From Celoporthe dispersa (taxonomy: Eukaryota > Ascomycota > Sordariomycetes > Diaporthales > Cryphonectriaceae), in NCBI GenBank assembly GCA_016584495.1, contig WAID01000004.1:806001-870000 (forward strand): 64,000 bases of DNA, in the 5' to 3' direction. Below the pieces are notes generated by a model. The model was not told the origin of the DNA. It saw nothing but the letters and a program-made list of their open reading frames with translations, and made no database searches. Below, piece by piece: positions 10,108 through 22,943 of this stretch. The position numbers and the translations under genes are program-made. Positions within the stretch are counted from its first letter, which is position 1, and each line of letters starts with the position of its first letter.

Positions 10108-13073
10108 AGTTGCTGTGTAACCAAGGACACTTCAGAAGAGGAAGAAGTAGAAGCGAAAGAAAAAGATTGGCGGTGACGGAGCTGAGGTGAAGTGAAGGCC
10201 AGGACAAGAATGTCGGGATGTACAAGAAGAGCCTTGCTCTCTGTTGTTATCTACACGGGAGAGTAATCTCAAGAAGGAGAGAAGGAATGTCGCGGTTCAA
10301 CCTGGAAGCGAACACAAGAAGGACAGGGACGAGGAGGAACCCAAGGAGTGGAAGTGGCAGGAAATGCCTTGAAGGAGGAGGACCTGAAGAGCCGTGGAGA
10401 GCCAAGGGAAAACATGGAGCACCGGACGAGAGGGCATCGCGACTTCTTATAGACCTAAGGCTTCCTCCTCTGTTCCTTTTATCACCATGGGTATTCCCTC
10501 TCTCGCCCGAATGGGTCCACCTTGTCGACCGAAGGGGAAGCTGTGGGGGTGGATACACGTGGGGCCTCACCGTGGTCTAGGTGCGTGATACATACCGAAT
10601 CATATGCAGGTGTCATGTTTGAAACATAAGGATCAATAGATCATTGGACGAACTCCTCTGGCTGGCAGCCCTGGGAGGCAAGAAGAGGGGGGGAGGGGGG
10701 AGGGGCGCTCTCCTCGGCTGTTGGGTAAGATAGGAATTCGAGGATGCCAGCCTAGGCGGCGAAAGACACGACAGAGAGGCAAATCATCCCGACTGGGCTC
10801 TCTCCCCCTCTCTTTCTCTCCCTGTTGCCTGCAGCCATAGGCATCGAAGGAAAAGGGAGGAGAAGAAGAATAAAGAGGAAGAGGCAAAAGCCTGCATGGA
10901 TGTCTTTGGCCTCCTCAAGCCACAGGCGCGCAAAAGTCTGGTGTAACCCCCTTTACAGTGGTCGCCTAGTTGCGATGGCAAAATCTGTTACCGAGCAGCC
11001 GACAGCAGCGAGCCACACTTTTGCGAGTAAGGGTCCTTGCCCCCCTCGTTTTCTCTCTCTCTCTCCCCCTCCTGCGAGAGAGAACCGAAAACAAACAAAC
11101 AAAAAAAAAAAGACACTAGACGGAGGAAACATCCGGATGGAGAACTGGCACATGACAGTTCGTGCCATACATATAACTTAGAAACACATGCGTTCGCGCC
11201 TGGGGAAAGGCCCGATTGTAGTTTGCTGCGGGAAATTTGGAAGGGGGCACCAGCACAGAAACCTGAGGCTTAAGGGACAATTGTCAAAAAATAGGATCCC
11301 TGGGGCAAAAAGGAGAGAGAGGGAGATGGAGAGGGGGGAGGGGGAGGGGAGGTGCTGGTCGCATTGGTTTGAAGTGGATCGCGTGGAAGACCAGATTTGG
11401 CATCGGTCCGGTAGTCATCAGCTGTACCTGCAGGGCCCCTTCTCGCCAATGACGGGCTGGAACGAACATGTCAAGTGTTAGGCTGTGGGCGAATGCAACT
11501 CATCCGGTGCCTGGGGATCTAGAGCATGCGCCAGGGGTTCTGGGGCTGGCGGACGACAGGCTCATGGTTTCTTGTGCCTTGTCCAATGGCGTGTGACAGC
11601 CAGGGGTAATGCTACATGAGCCGGAAAAAACTCACTTCTTTTGGTGGTTGCTGCCGCCGCCAAAGCCAGGGAACTGAGTGGAGAGACATGACTGGTGGAC
11701 TGAACACGTCGTCGTCGTCGTTCCTGTCCACATGGCAAATTAGAAGGGAGAGAAAGAAGAAGAAAGACAGACGGACACGGCCCTTCTCACGGGCATTCTT
11801 TTGCCTGCTCGAAGGAGCGAGGGGTAGCACGAGCTCCCCGTGTTATCCTCTTCCTTGCATATGCCTTCTACATTCGAAATGGTGCGACGGGAATAAGCTC
11901 GCACGCGACCCAAAAGAAGAAGAAAAAAACGAAGGAGGAAGAGGAAAAAAAGAGAGAGAGAGACATGGCGCTTCCCTCGGGCTCATTACGAGTTAATCCA
12001 CGGCCTCCACGGCCTCCACGGGCCACGAAATCCCCCTGTCGACCTCTCCTCTCTCTCCCATGGAATTCCCCCCGGATGGTAAGCAGCAGGGGTAGGCTGT
12101 CATGGACGCCTGATCTTCAGACGTGAAGGTGGGCCCTCTTGCTCGGCCCTATGCTACTATGGTCATGATTTGCCTGGGGGGGGGGGTTCTAGGCAGGCCG
12201 CCACGCTGCCTGGACCTGATGATGAGCGTTCAACTCGGCTCGTGCCGCCCGATAATCCGTAGTGATCTTCGTGGGGAAGAGGACCGGCACATCGCTGTTG
12301 ATCTTGGTTGCAGCCACGGTCTATTACCCGAAGTCGATGGCTTGAATGGTCCAGCATTCACGTGCCCACCGCCCTGACCTGCTGATCGGTTTGTCGAGTC
12401 AGGGTTCGAGGTCATACAGCCCTCTACAATGGTGAGATTTGTCCTATTGATAATACCAACAAGGCGGGCGGCGGTGATGCAATGGCGACATGAGACAGAC
12501 AGTTGGTGCCGACAAGCGCCCTTCGTTGTCATGAGAAGGAATATGTCCTAACGATTCGTACTCCAACCAACTATCCGTTGGGGGCTACGATAAGAGATAG
12601 GGCGTGTTTCTTCTTCTAATAATAATAACTGCCATACATAAGGCTGCAAGGGGCACAGCACGCAATCGCAAATCCTGACAGGATCTCGTGAGTGAATCAT
12701 GACTGGAGCCAGTGGGCTTTTTTCTCTCTCCGTTCTTTCTTCTTTCTGTTTGCAATCTAGCGGAATTTGGAAACCAACAATGAGACGAAACTCGAAGGCA
12801 CAATCTTTGTAGGTTCGGAACATTTTTTTGCCTTTTCGATTTTCTTTTTTTAAATCTTGTCACTGTTTGACGTCTTCCTATCCACACTCAACTTGGGTCT
12901 TGACGATGCTATTCCCTGAGTTGTAAGCTTGAAGGAGTTGATGTTGGTGAACTTTTTAATCCTGATCTAGGCGCGCCTTGTGTGTAAAAGGACTAATAAT
13001 AATTACTGCATGTGAATATGGCCTCCCTTGCTAGGAATCCTCATAGCCCGCACCACTCCTCCCTGACCATGAT
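10108..13073. other. 3 kb purine/pyrimidine-biased intergenic region
   Basis: No supported gene. Low-complexity tracts dominate. There are G-rich, quadruplex-capable runs near 10685-10705 and 11330-11352, a CT-rich tract at 11052-11072, GA-rich tracts around 11745-11770 and 11920-11965, an 11-base G run at 12176-12186, and a short tandem duplication of about 9 bp (cacggcctc) near 12000-12020. It is flanked by the 5' end of the GH16 gene and the 3' end of the TMEM184-like gene. It may contain a long promoter or leader for the glucanase. Open frames here are low-complexity and unconvincing. Confidence 0.5.
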
Positions 13074-14684
13074 CTATCTTCGGTGGTCGTATCTACGAGA
13101 GTGGTCCCCACGGCTGTACTTGTTCATCCGCCTCTGATCCCGTCTGCCCATCTCATGCGAATACCCACGGTCGCGGCTCTCGGAGCTCGCCACAGTGTCG
13201 AACCCCCTCGAGTTGCCATTCATGCTGCCGCTGCTGTTGGACCCGCGCCCCATCTTGAACGCGAATGCGATCGCGCCTAGGAGCTCGCTTGGGTTGAGCA
13301 TGCCCGTAAAGGCACGGATGCCCAGGAAGCCGCCCTGGTAGTGCAGATACTGGGACGCGCCCCGCCCGGCCTCCACGTGGTGCCGGTCAATGATGTATGG
13401 ACCCACGTCGTAGGCGTAGTGGAAGAAGATGGAGAAGGGGACCATGATCACGCAGTTGACGATGGCCGGGATGCCCGCGACGGCGTCAGCTTCACTCATA
13501 GTGCTAGTTGGCGACAGAGGTGATGGGTTGATGTCATTCAGGACCCAGAAGATGATCTGAGACTCTTGTCAGTAACCGTATCCCGACGCCAATATTTTTG
13601 TCTTTTTCTCTCTTCCTTTTACAAGGCAGACTCACGTTCATGAGAAAGTTCAAGCCAACCATCAGCTTGAATGCAAATAGTTTGGACAGCGGCTTGTGGC
13701 CCGCCAGCTCAGCCTTGAGAAGCTTGTAGAACCTGAGACATGACATGACGGCAGTGATGAGAGACAGGATATGGATCAAGTTGATCTAGAACGATGTCAC
13801 TCGCAGTTAGCCTCTTTCTAGAAAACGTAAAGCGCCTCCGCCAGGTATAACCTGTTACTTTCTCGAGTTGTCTAGCAAGCAAGCGCTTGGCAACGCCTTT
13901 TCCCCCTCTTCTTTCTTTTTCCTCTTCTACCTAGTGGAGAAGGATCCAAGGACTCACCCATAAGTGTCCAAAATAAGGCTTGTTGCTGTTCGCACAGTAA
14001 ATGTTGATCTTTGGCGAGTTGGTGACATCTGTCGCGATCGTGACCAGGAGCTGAACCACAGGATACTGGAACACACAGAACCATCTCCTCTTATACCATT
14101 TCAGACCATTTTTCGGGGCCCTTCCCTCTTTGACGGCACCTGCAGGCCACTGAAGAAGAAATCACGCTGGTTCTCGTGCGGGCTGATAAACTCCAGCAGT
14201 AGCAGGAAGAAGTTGGCCAGCGCCAGCGACTGCATCATGTCGGCCCAGACCGTGATGTAGAAGTACGCCGCGGGGACGATCTGGCCGATCAGGCTGAGCA
14301 GTGCGTTGACGGGGATAAGGAGGCAGATGCGCAGGATCTTGAGCTGCTCGTTGGGTTTCGAGAGATGCGTCGCATGGCGGAACATCAAGATGAGGATCGA
14401 GAGGATCGAGAAGCCGGCTGCAGCGGCGGAGATGATCGTCCCCAGCTGGTGCCATGTATAACCTCCGGCGATAGGATCGGTCGGGGCTGTTGGGAGTTCT
14501 AGATCAGCATTCTGCAGGGTCCTCGTGCTGCTGTGACTTTCTTTTGGAGAACGGAGGGCCAAAGCCTACTTTCTAGGAGCGGGTTCGGTAGGGAGCAGGT
14601 GTGGTTTGATGATGAGCTCGAGGAACTGCTGCTCTTGTGGCTGAACAGCCCTCGAGATAAGACATCGTGCAACGCTGAAGCCAT
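13074..14684 (-). CDS. Seven-TM OST-alpha/TMEM184 family membrane protein
   Basis: Member of the organic-solute-transporter alpha / TMEM184 family, a multi-pass membrane protein (about seven helices). Five exons are proposed: 14684-14570, 14498-14140, 14089-13958, 13785-13636 and 13556-13074, total 412 residues with all phases consistent. Diagnostic blocks are NPLLEKLPTAPTD before TM1, LLIPVNALLSLIGQIVPAAY, FFLLLLEFISPHE, RRWFCVFQYPVVQLLV, the NLIH block at the start of exon 4, and QGGFLGIRAFTGMLNPSELL. The N-terminus has a nine-Ser tract and an NHT sequon. The C-terminal tail is Arg/Ser-rich and cytosolic in character. The intron between exons 2 and 3 is only 50 nt (GTGCCG...ATAAG), close to the minimum, and is the least certain junction; a one-base error could mimic it. 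The substrate is unknown for fungal members. Confidence 0.8.
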
Positions 14685-17066
14685 GATCGAGGCCCTGTTT
14701 CGCAAACTTGCTTGCTGTTCTTTCCCCTTGCCGTCAAGTATACGAATTGAGAGACACAATGCCCCTTAAAAGGAACGAGGAGAAGATCCTGCGCCTCAGA
14801 GCACCTCTTTTTTTCTTCTCTTCTCTTTCTTGTTTCTCCTTTCTTTTTCTAATGACTCTCTTGTGTTCTTATCGCTCTTGATCTATTGATGAAACAGTCG
14901 GAGGATTGGGCGGCCGATTGGCCGGATGAGGAACGCACACCGAGGCCGATGAGAAGACTTGGGCAGCGCGATGGGCTCTGAGAATGTAGGAGGAGAGTCG
15001 ATCAAGGTGGAGGATAGAAAATCGAAATAATGTGAACCTAGAGAGCGCCAAGTTTGCTACTAGAAAATCGAGGAAAAAGTGATAAAGGGAGGAGGACGAT
15101 CCTAGACCCAACAGGACGTGGACGAATCTGCATGTATATACCCCCGATCTGTCGGTGTGCGAGCATGGGGGCGTCGGTCGTTCTCGCATTGCGACTGACG
15201 GGCAGTGCACCGGAGAACCTGCTTTATAAACCAGCGCATCCACGCAGGCGGCGAGGGCTGCGCAAGGACAGTATTCTCAGTAGAGCTTAGTTTGATCCTG
15301 TATCATTGTGCGTTTCTACGCGCTCTACTGTTTCGACCTACGGGTTTTCCCCAGTCGCTATTCTTCCAGGAGTTGACATCTGATGCTCCCAGGGTCGTCT
15401 CCGTTACCACTCAAAAACCTGCAGCCTCCCACCCCGGGTCCCATTCCCTCCCAAGGACGTAGCATTCGCCGGAGACTTTGACATTTGTCGCAGCACATCG
15501 TCATAGTTCCCCTCTTTATTGGCCAAGAGTCTTCACAATTGGTTCGAGCCGGGCCAGATCTGGAGGCGCAGAGACGGACCTGAAGAAGGATGAAATCACT
15601 CCTGCAGCAAGGGCGTTGCATCGCGAGAGGGCCCCTGGGCAGCTGGCTGAGAGCCCATTGGACGGGCCTTAATCACCTGCCCCATACGTCGGACCTTGAG
15701 GTGTAAAAGTGCCGACCTGCGGCGTGCCGGTGACGACTCGTGCAGACACACTACAGTACTTGGCCTCCTTCCACAGGGTTAGCTCCTCTTCTCTTTGTAT
15801 TGTCGTACACAGATGTATCTATCTCTTCACCGGCCATGCGTCTTCATATCTCAGATGCGAGGGGTTCGATATGTGCAAGACTTTGCGACGAGACGCGCAG
15901 ATTCTCATTCTCAGTCGGTGCAACCCATCTTGACTCCACAACCTTAAACATGCTGGGTATGGAGCTGCAGTGTTTGTGTGTGTGCGTGTGTGTGCGCTGG
16001 TGTGGATGGGCTGCTGACGTTTCGTGGCTGGATCTCGCATACCGAAATACCACCATGTGTGGACGCCAGAGAGTTGAAACCCACCTTGTCCCACACACAC
16101 TCACACACCCGCTGCTGCTTTACCCAGGTTCTAGACAATTCCAAGGTTATCACAAAACTTCAGGGATGACGGTTCCCAAAACAAACGAAGAGGAAAGAAA
16201 AAAACACCAAGGGTTTCTCTTCTCATCCTCACAAGCCTGGGAAAGACCGTGATTGTTTTTCAGAATGCCTTGGCGAATGTCATCATGCCTCGTCCTTGTC
16301 ATTGTCAGCAGCAGCCGTTTTCTACCAAATCGCCGTGTAGATCATCGGGGTCGGCGCTTGCACGGCGCCTGCAAGCTCCGTGATCCAGGACACTGCCTCA
16401 TGGTCTTGCCATTTAGAACACCTCGTTGGCGGATCACCTGGCGTGTGTATTTAATCTTGTCGTGCGCACATATTACATCATTAAACCTTCTTCTCTGTTC
16501 GTACCAATGTTCTGGGCAGTGCTCAGCCTTGCATGCACCCTGAGAGGTGTTGTGCTGTCTCCAACAAGTCTAGACACGCACTCTCTGTCCTGTCTCTCTC
16601 TTGTCTCCCACTTTCGTTATCTCCCCGATACCCGACCCATCCAGCCTAATCCCCTTCCTCCCCTAGCCGTACAGGGTCCCTTGCTGGCTAGAATTCAAAG
16701 TGGCCCCAGCATACAAAAAGACTGCAACACATCCTGGCATGGTCAATTCATCGATCTCTGCGAGCGAGTTTCGGCCCTCGATGTTCATAAACTTTTTGAC
16801 GACTCCCGCCTCTCCGCGACCAAGGATTTTTTCCTCTCACCGAACACACCGACTAGAGCGGTCATGGCTGCAACGAAGACCAATAGATGAAACGCAGGGT
16901 CCACATGATTTTTTTTTTTTTGGCATAACACGCAGCCGGACTGAGTGTGAACAAGTGAAATAGATGTCAAATTAATGCTTAGGAGGCGGCGGTGGCTTGA
17001 GGGCCTTGGCTGTCTTCTTAGTCGATGATCTGCAGCTCATACTCGTTATTTGCTAACCCCTAATTA
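14685..17066. other. 2.4 kb intergenic region, no gene seen
   Basis: Promoter of the TMEM184-like gene on the left and 3' flank of the hexose transporter on the right. It holds CT-rich stretches (14810-14850), a TG-rich patch (15973-15995) and a T12 run near 16910. Open frames are short and compositionally biased. A GGTTCGAGCC box at 15540 is not part of a foldable tRNA. Confidence 0.5.
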
Positions 17067-18972
17067 TTACACAGCCTCCGCATGCTGGGCCTGCGTGGTA
17101 TCGCGGTTCTCTTTGCCCAGCACACCGGCATTCCCGTCCTTCTCCCCGCTGGGAGAACTCGAGGCTGTTGTGGGCACATCCGTGCCAGCCTCGGCCCGGA
17201 TCCTCGCCATCTCCTCGGCAGGGGGCGGTGTCCACTTGGCCGACTTGCGAGGGTTGACACGCTCCAGATACATGGTATCTATCTCCTCCAGCGTCCTGCC
17301 CTGGCCCTCGACCACAAACAGGTAGACCAGCAGTCCGCCAATGAGGTTGCACGCGGCAAAGACATAGCCCAGGGCGAAGTCGATGTCTGCGGTGATGAAG
17401 GGCGTGAAGAAGGCGATGAGGAAGTTCCACGTCCAGTTGCTGGCGGTGGCAAGGGCCATGCCCTTGGCGCGGTACTTGGATGGGTATATTTCGGCGATCA
17501 GTGTCCAGACCATCGGGCCCCAGGTCGTGGCGTAGCCGAGGATGAACAGGGCGGCCATGACGATGAGGGCAATGCCGGCCTGTGGCGTGTTGGACGGTGT
17601 GTCGACGTCGAGGGCAAAGTGGCCCACGGAGGCAAAGATCATGAAGCAGACAAACATCCAGATGCTGCCCGCGATCAGGGACCTGCGGCGGCCATAGTGC
17701 TCCACGAGGTACAGCCCAATGAAGGTGACGCCGAAGTTGATGCCGTTCAGGATCATCTGCGTGATGAAGGAGCTGATCGACACGGAGCTGAAGATTGTCT
17801 GCAGGAGGTTATTAGCAAGTGATGAACACACATGTCGGAACTGAACCGCGTGGTGGCAGTGCACAAAGGATTCGTTGCTGTGGTGTAACATACCGTTCCA
17901 TAGTAGAAGAAGTAATTCGCTCCAGTCAGCTGCTGGAACATCTGCAGCATGATTCCCAGCAAGATCCTGTAGGTCATGCGCGGCGCCTTGAACATGCTCA
18001 CCATCTCTCCGACGGGGCCTTGCTTCTGCGTCTGCATCTCGATGCGCCACTTGCTCTCCAGCTCCTCCATCTGGGTGAAGATGGCAAAGTGGTTTTCCGG
18101 GGCCCCGTACACACGCATCAGTGTATGCTTGGCATCTTCCACGGCGCCCTTTCTGTACACAAACCGCGGCGTCTCCTCGAAGAACCACACACCAACGCCG
18201 AGGATTAGAGTCCAGATCCAGCCGATGCCGATGACGATGCGCCAGGAGCCGGAGTTGTCCATCTGGTGTGTGTAGGTGCCGTAGTTGAAACACGCAGCAA
18301 GAAAGATGCCAAGCGTGATGAAGAGCTGGTATGTACACACCAGCGCACCGCGGATCCACGGCGGGCTGCTCTCTGCCTGGAACATCGGGACGAGCAGGCT
18401 CAGAGCACCCACGCCGAAGCCAGCCACCAGACGGCCGACCATGAACTGCTGCCACGAGGTTGACGCCGCGACCTGGATGATGAAGCCCACAGCGACGATG
18501 GTACTCCAGATCGAGATGGAGGGGCGGCGGCCGATTTTGTCGGCGACGGGAGCCGCTACGAGCGCACCCACGAGGGTGCCTATGGACAGGAGACCAACGA
18601 TGAGGCCTGACCTGACGTTGCTGAAGGAATAAGACCCGTCTGGCTGCAGTTCTGCGAACCTCTGCTTGAAGTCTGGCATCTCTTGGAACCCAGAGATCTG
18701 CCCGGTATCATATCTGTGCGCACGGTCAGCCACTGAAGATACAGACACACACACACACACACTCATCACAAAAAGCCAGCTAATACGAAGGCCAGGAGCA
18801 TACCCAAAGATGAATCCACCCATCGAGACCAGCACGCCCATGCAAAGGAGCGCCCAGTGACCCTGGGGAGCGGAGAGTAGTCCAGGTGAGCAAGCTCTTT
18901 ACGAGCATCGGTGCTCACCTCAGAGTTGGGGTTCGCATGGTCGAAGTTTACTCTGCTGTTGAGGCCCAACAT
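17067..18972 (-). CDS. MFS hexose transporter (high-affinity glucose transporter type)
   Basis: Sugar/H+ symporter or facilitator of the major facilitator superfamily, 554 residues and twelve predicted helices, at the plasma membrane. Exons are 18972-18919, 18862-18804, 18713-17894 and 17798-17067, with GT-AG introns whose phases all match. Splicing recreates GGFIFGYDTGQISGF, the fungal hexose transporter signature at the end of TM1. Others are DKIGRRPS, VGRLVAGFGVGALS, EETPRF (the PESPR position), QQLTGANYFFYYGT, a second GRR loop, and TWGPMVWTLIAEIYP. The QQLTGxNYFFYYGT block is characteristic of glucose/hexose carriers. The intron after exon 2 contains an AC/GT microsatellite (18745-18762). 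The long C-terminal cytoplasmic tail is Ser/Thr/Glu-rich. Start ATG is at 18972. Regulation by glucose is likely for the family, but no site is asserted here. Confidence 0.92.
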
Positions 18973-20634
18973 CTTGACGACGGCTGGTCTGGTCTCTCAA
19001 GGTATGCTTCTCGTCGACGACGGTAGAGGGTCGAAAGGGGATCCTGCAAGTCAAGTCCTCTTGAGGATCAGTCCAGACTATTTGTACTGTACAAATGAAC
19101 TGCGCACCTCCTCGGTGGGGGCGATCAGTGATTGTGAGCACGGGGATGTGTGGAGTTCGTGGACCAGATCGTCACCAAGAGCAAATGTCCTCCACGGGGT
19201 CATCTGGCGGGGATATTGTGGGATTCCTGTGGAGTACGTATTGGACTTCAAACAGGAGCCAATGTTTTTCTTTCCTGCTTTGTTTCTTCTTCTGGATCAG
19301 CAAAATATTCGGCCCTTCGATCGAGCAATGACATCAGCTCAAGCCGAGGAGGCGCCGTCGGATCCGTTCCCAGGCAGTGTCCAGGCACGACAGGGTCCCC
19401 CATACGGTACAGCGGACTGGACCCTGTCAAGGCTGACGCTACAAACGGCTGGCGCTCTCTTCTGGAGGGTGACGACTCGCAGAAGGTGCTATAGTGCTGT
19501 GCAATTTTTGTGCGGCTCTTTCTGTCACTTAGCATCGTCTGGGGTGCATGACTAGGTGATTTTTTGGGGGACCCTCTTCGTGTGTGTGTCGACGTCATAC
19601 TCTTTACGCCCGCGATCTCTCTCATACGTCACCCTCTTCAGGGACCGATACCACCTCGGGGTACGAGTTATCTTGCCTGCTGGCCACTCGCAAAAAAAAG
19701 AAAAAAATTTTCAGAGCAGGGAGATGGTAAGTCGCGCGCTCGAGACGGATACACTGCCCAGGATTAGTCAAGAGGCTTTGTGTGCATGCGACATCTTGAA
19801 ACATAGGACTAAGATGAAGAGTTGTTTCGTACGGAGATGTGAGTGGTAGAATAAAACGCACCTTTTTCAAGGCTTTCATTTGTTACTCACGTGAAAGTAC
19901 CGACTTTCCTGGGAACATATAGTACTTCTCCATTCACAGAGCTATCGTACCATCCTTTCCTCCTCCCACATAATCCATATATTGTTGGCAAAATCTGAAG
20001 TGACGCGAGCTGCCGAGACAAAGGCTCTGCGGCGCGACATGCCTGCGTCGAGCGCCGACCCACCCGCGCTGCGCTGCCGCCTCGACCTGAAAGCATTATA
20101 AGATACGATGCTATGCCGGGATATCTAGGCCTTCGATCTTTAACCACATCTCTTGAGATCTTGCTCCCCGGATCCTACTTTGGAAATAGAGTCTATCCAT
20201 ATGACCTGTCTACACGTGCGAGACCGCCTTGATGATGCAGTGTCAGACCAGGCTGATTCGTTGGAATGTCTATGAGATCGCCTCTTGCCTGCCCTCTGCA
20301 GCCTGCATTAATAACGAGCCAGGCGCACTTGAGTAGTTACGACGTCGGATGCATGTCGCCAACGGTATTCTGCATAGTGCAGTGTTGTTATATTGGCGTG
20401 TTCGTGGTACCAAGATATACTCACTGCGGAACAGCTAATAATTTATGTCGCGACTTCGGCAACTATTAGTGGCTGGACAAATTCCCTGTCCTCCTCTTTC
20501 CATAGTAAATGTTGTCCACACTCTACTATTCTGACACGTAGTAGGAAATATCTGCCTTGTAGGACTGGGAGAAGAAGAGCTAGAAAAGGAAAAAGGAAGA
20601 AACAGAGAGAAAAGAACATACCCACACTAGAAAA

Positions 20635-20665
<31 letters not shown>

Positions 20666-21051
20666 TCAAGGCTGGAAATAAACGAACGAGACATAAGATT
20701 ATAGGCCAAAACAAAAAATTGGAGATTCTGCACCCACGGTTCGTAACGTCGCAGCCTAGCCACCTGCAGGACTTGATCCCAAAGAGGGCACAATAAGCAC
20801 ACTAGAACCATGCCAAGTGATCCTTCCACGGTCAATGTAAATCACAGGATGCGGTGAACAATCAAAGACAGGGCAGGACCGGGCTGTCGCTATCGGATCA
20901 AGCTCTATATCACCGCCGAAATCCCCACCAGCTTCTGGCTCGCCGTTTTGACTCCTTTGAATGGCAGGATAAATCCCACCCGAGTAGCGAGACAGAACGC
21001 GCAACTTGACCAGATCAGATTGTCGTCGATCCTGACTCTTCTGTCCAAAAA
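18973..21051. other. Divergent 2 kb promoter region between hexose transporter and CBM9-like gene
   Basis: Head-to-head intergenic region. It contains a 25-base GA microsatellite at 20635-20659 and scattered pyrimidine tracts. No conserved frame is visible on either strand. Its length would suit two separately regulated promoters. Confidence 0.5.
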
Positions 21052-22026
21052 ATGAATACCCTCTTCACCCTCCTGCACCTGGCCGCAGCGGCAGCTGCAT
21101 CTGCCCTACCCCAAAAGATGGCACGCGGTCTCGACGTGCCATCTCTGAACGTGCCGGAGTGCCCTGCCGTTGCCACCATCGCTTACAACACATCCGTCCC
21201 CAACAACGATACCGCTGCTTTTCCCGAGACGAAGGCCTCTCTCTGCTACGATGACAGCTTCATCCGCATCACCTTCACTGCTCTCCAGGAGGAGTACTTT
21301 TACTGTACGTTCGGCTCCCAGTCAGAGGAGAATAACCCCTCCCCCCCCCCCCCCAACACTCCGTCAGCAAGTGTCGTCTAATGAAAGCCGCCACAACTAC
21401 TCAGACAACGCCAGCGTGCCCACCAATGGCGACATCTACGACTATGAGGTGATGGAGGCATTCATCGTGAGTATTCTCTCTCTCTCTCTCTCTCTCCTCT
21501 CTCCCTCTGCGCACCGATGATGGGGTTCCCGTCAGGACCACCAGACACCCCAGACTACCTCCGCTCCTTCGCTCGTATTCCCAAGCGATGCCCCGAGCAT
21601 GCAAGCCGCTGACGCCACCCACCATCACACAGTACAGGGGGAGTGAACGACCCCGAGACCTATCTCGAGTTCGAGGTAGCCCCCAACAACGTCACATTCT
21701 CCGCATGGATCTATAACCCCTCCAAGGTCCGCGCCACTGATGCAGCCTTCACCCGCGCCTACATTACCGACCTCGTGGCGGACCAGCTCTCCGCGAACAC
21801 CACCATCGTCAGGTCCGAGGATCTGTGGTACTCCCACGTGCAGATCCCCCTGGGGTTCTTCAACGTCGACACGGGCGAGGCCAAGGGCACGCGCTGGCGA
21901 ATGAACTTCTTCCGCACCGTCACCTCGGCCGAGCTCTTCCCCACCCAGTACTATGGTGGCTGGAGCCCTCCCAACGAGACCAACTTTCACATGACTCCCT
22001 TCTTTGGTCATGTGTACTTTGTCTGA
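21052..22026 (+). CDS. Secreted CBM9-like carbohydrate-binding protein (one-base frame break)
   Basis: Small secreted protein, about 235 residues, of the fungal family related to carbohydrate-binding module 9 (DOMON-like sandwich). Exon 1 is 21052-21304 with a signal peptide (MNTLFTLLHLAAAAAASALP). Exon 2 is 21405-21466; the split TAC restores EEYFYYNASVPTNG. Exon 3 starts at 21633 and runs to 22026, with family blocks NDPETYLEFEVAPNNVTF, HVQIPLGFFNVD, GTRWRMNFFRT and FHMTPFFGHVYF. With the obvious splice sites, exon 3 begins TAC AGG GGG A GTG AAC. Dropping one G from the G5 run at 21637-21641 gives the expected YRGVNDPETY, so an extra base is likely. Intron 1 contains a C14 run (21341-21354) and intron 2 a CT repeat (about 21475-21496). 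The ligand is unknown. Confidence 0.75.
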
Positions 22027-22943
22027 GTACTCTGGGATGGCTGCACATCTATCGGCGAGGCGACGTTACATCACAGCCCCTGATCGCACGAGAGAGGCAT
22101 GGACGCGGGAGGGTTCACTCCTCTCTGCTGTAGACAGATCTGTGCAGCAGGTAACTCGTTAATATAACTTCAAAGAGCACAAGACGGCGAAGAAGCGCAA
22201 GCAGTGAATTCAAGGTGCCATCTCACACCTCGAACCGACGCAGGTCTACTGCCTCGAGAGGTTTGTAGCTCGACAGCATAATGCTTTCCCCCCCCCCCCC
22301 TGAGGCCCAGCCTGACCAGGCCAGACCAGCCCATCAGTCTGATGAGAGTGTAGTCAATAAGTCCATCCTGGAGCGGCCTGGCGTTCTCGAGAGTATGAAG
22401 GAGACAGTCCTCTGGGGGCGATGAGAATCACATAGATGTGGGAAAGGCACTGGTCAAGTAGGATGTTGGATGAGGTATGCATAATTCTCCTCCTCTGCTG
22501 GGATCCAACCCTCGGCACTGTACCACTGCACGACGGAACAGGAGGGGGCCGCTGTGCCTGGTGTCAGGGGTAAGCTTGGTGGCTGAACAGGGATCACCCC
22601 ACCCCCTAAGAGCTCTACCCCGCGGCGTCATCCCACCTTGGGCCAGAGGGAACCCCGCCATGAGACCACGGCCATAACCAGAACGGAGCAGCGCAAATAG
22701 CCTGAATTCTGGCGTCACCGTCCGTCTCCAGTGTTTGCGTCTCTGTCGCCCCTTGCGCTCCAATCACGATAACTCTTCAGCCTGCGAGGTTCACCGTGGT
22801 GTTGTGGGACCAAGGCTGGCACAGGACACACATAAATACAACTTTGGCCTCTTGGGGCACTGTCCCGTCCTCTCCTACTTCCCCAGTCGCACTGACAGTC
22901 CCAGCCAGGCGAGGAGGCACCCCCCTTTTGGAAACCTTACACA
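22027..22943. other. Intergenic with C13 run
   Basis: 3' flank of the CBM9-like gene and promoter/leader of the aldose epimerase. It contains a 13-base C homopolymer at 22288-22300. No gene seen. Confidence 0.5.

Noticed and set aside
15535..15560. GGTTCGAGCC box resembling a tRNA T-arm
   Set aside because: No paired T-stem, anticodon stem or acceptor stem could be formed around it.
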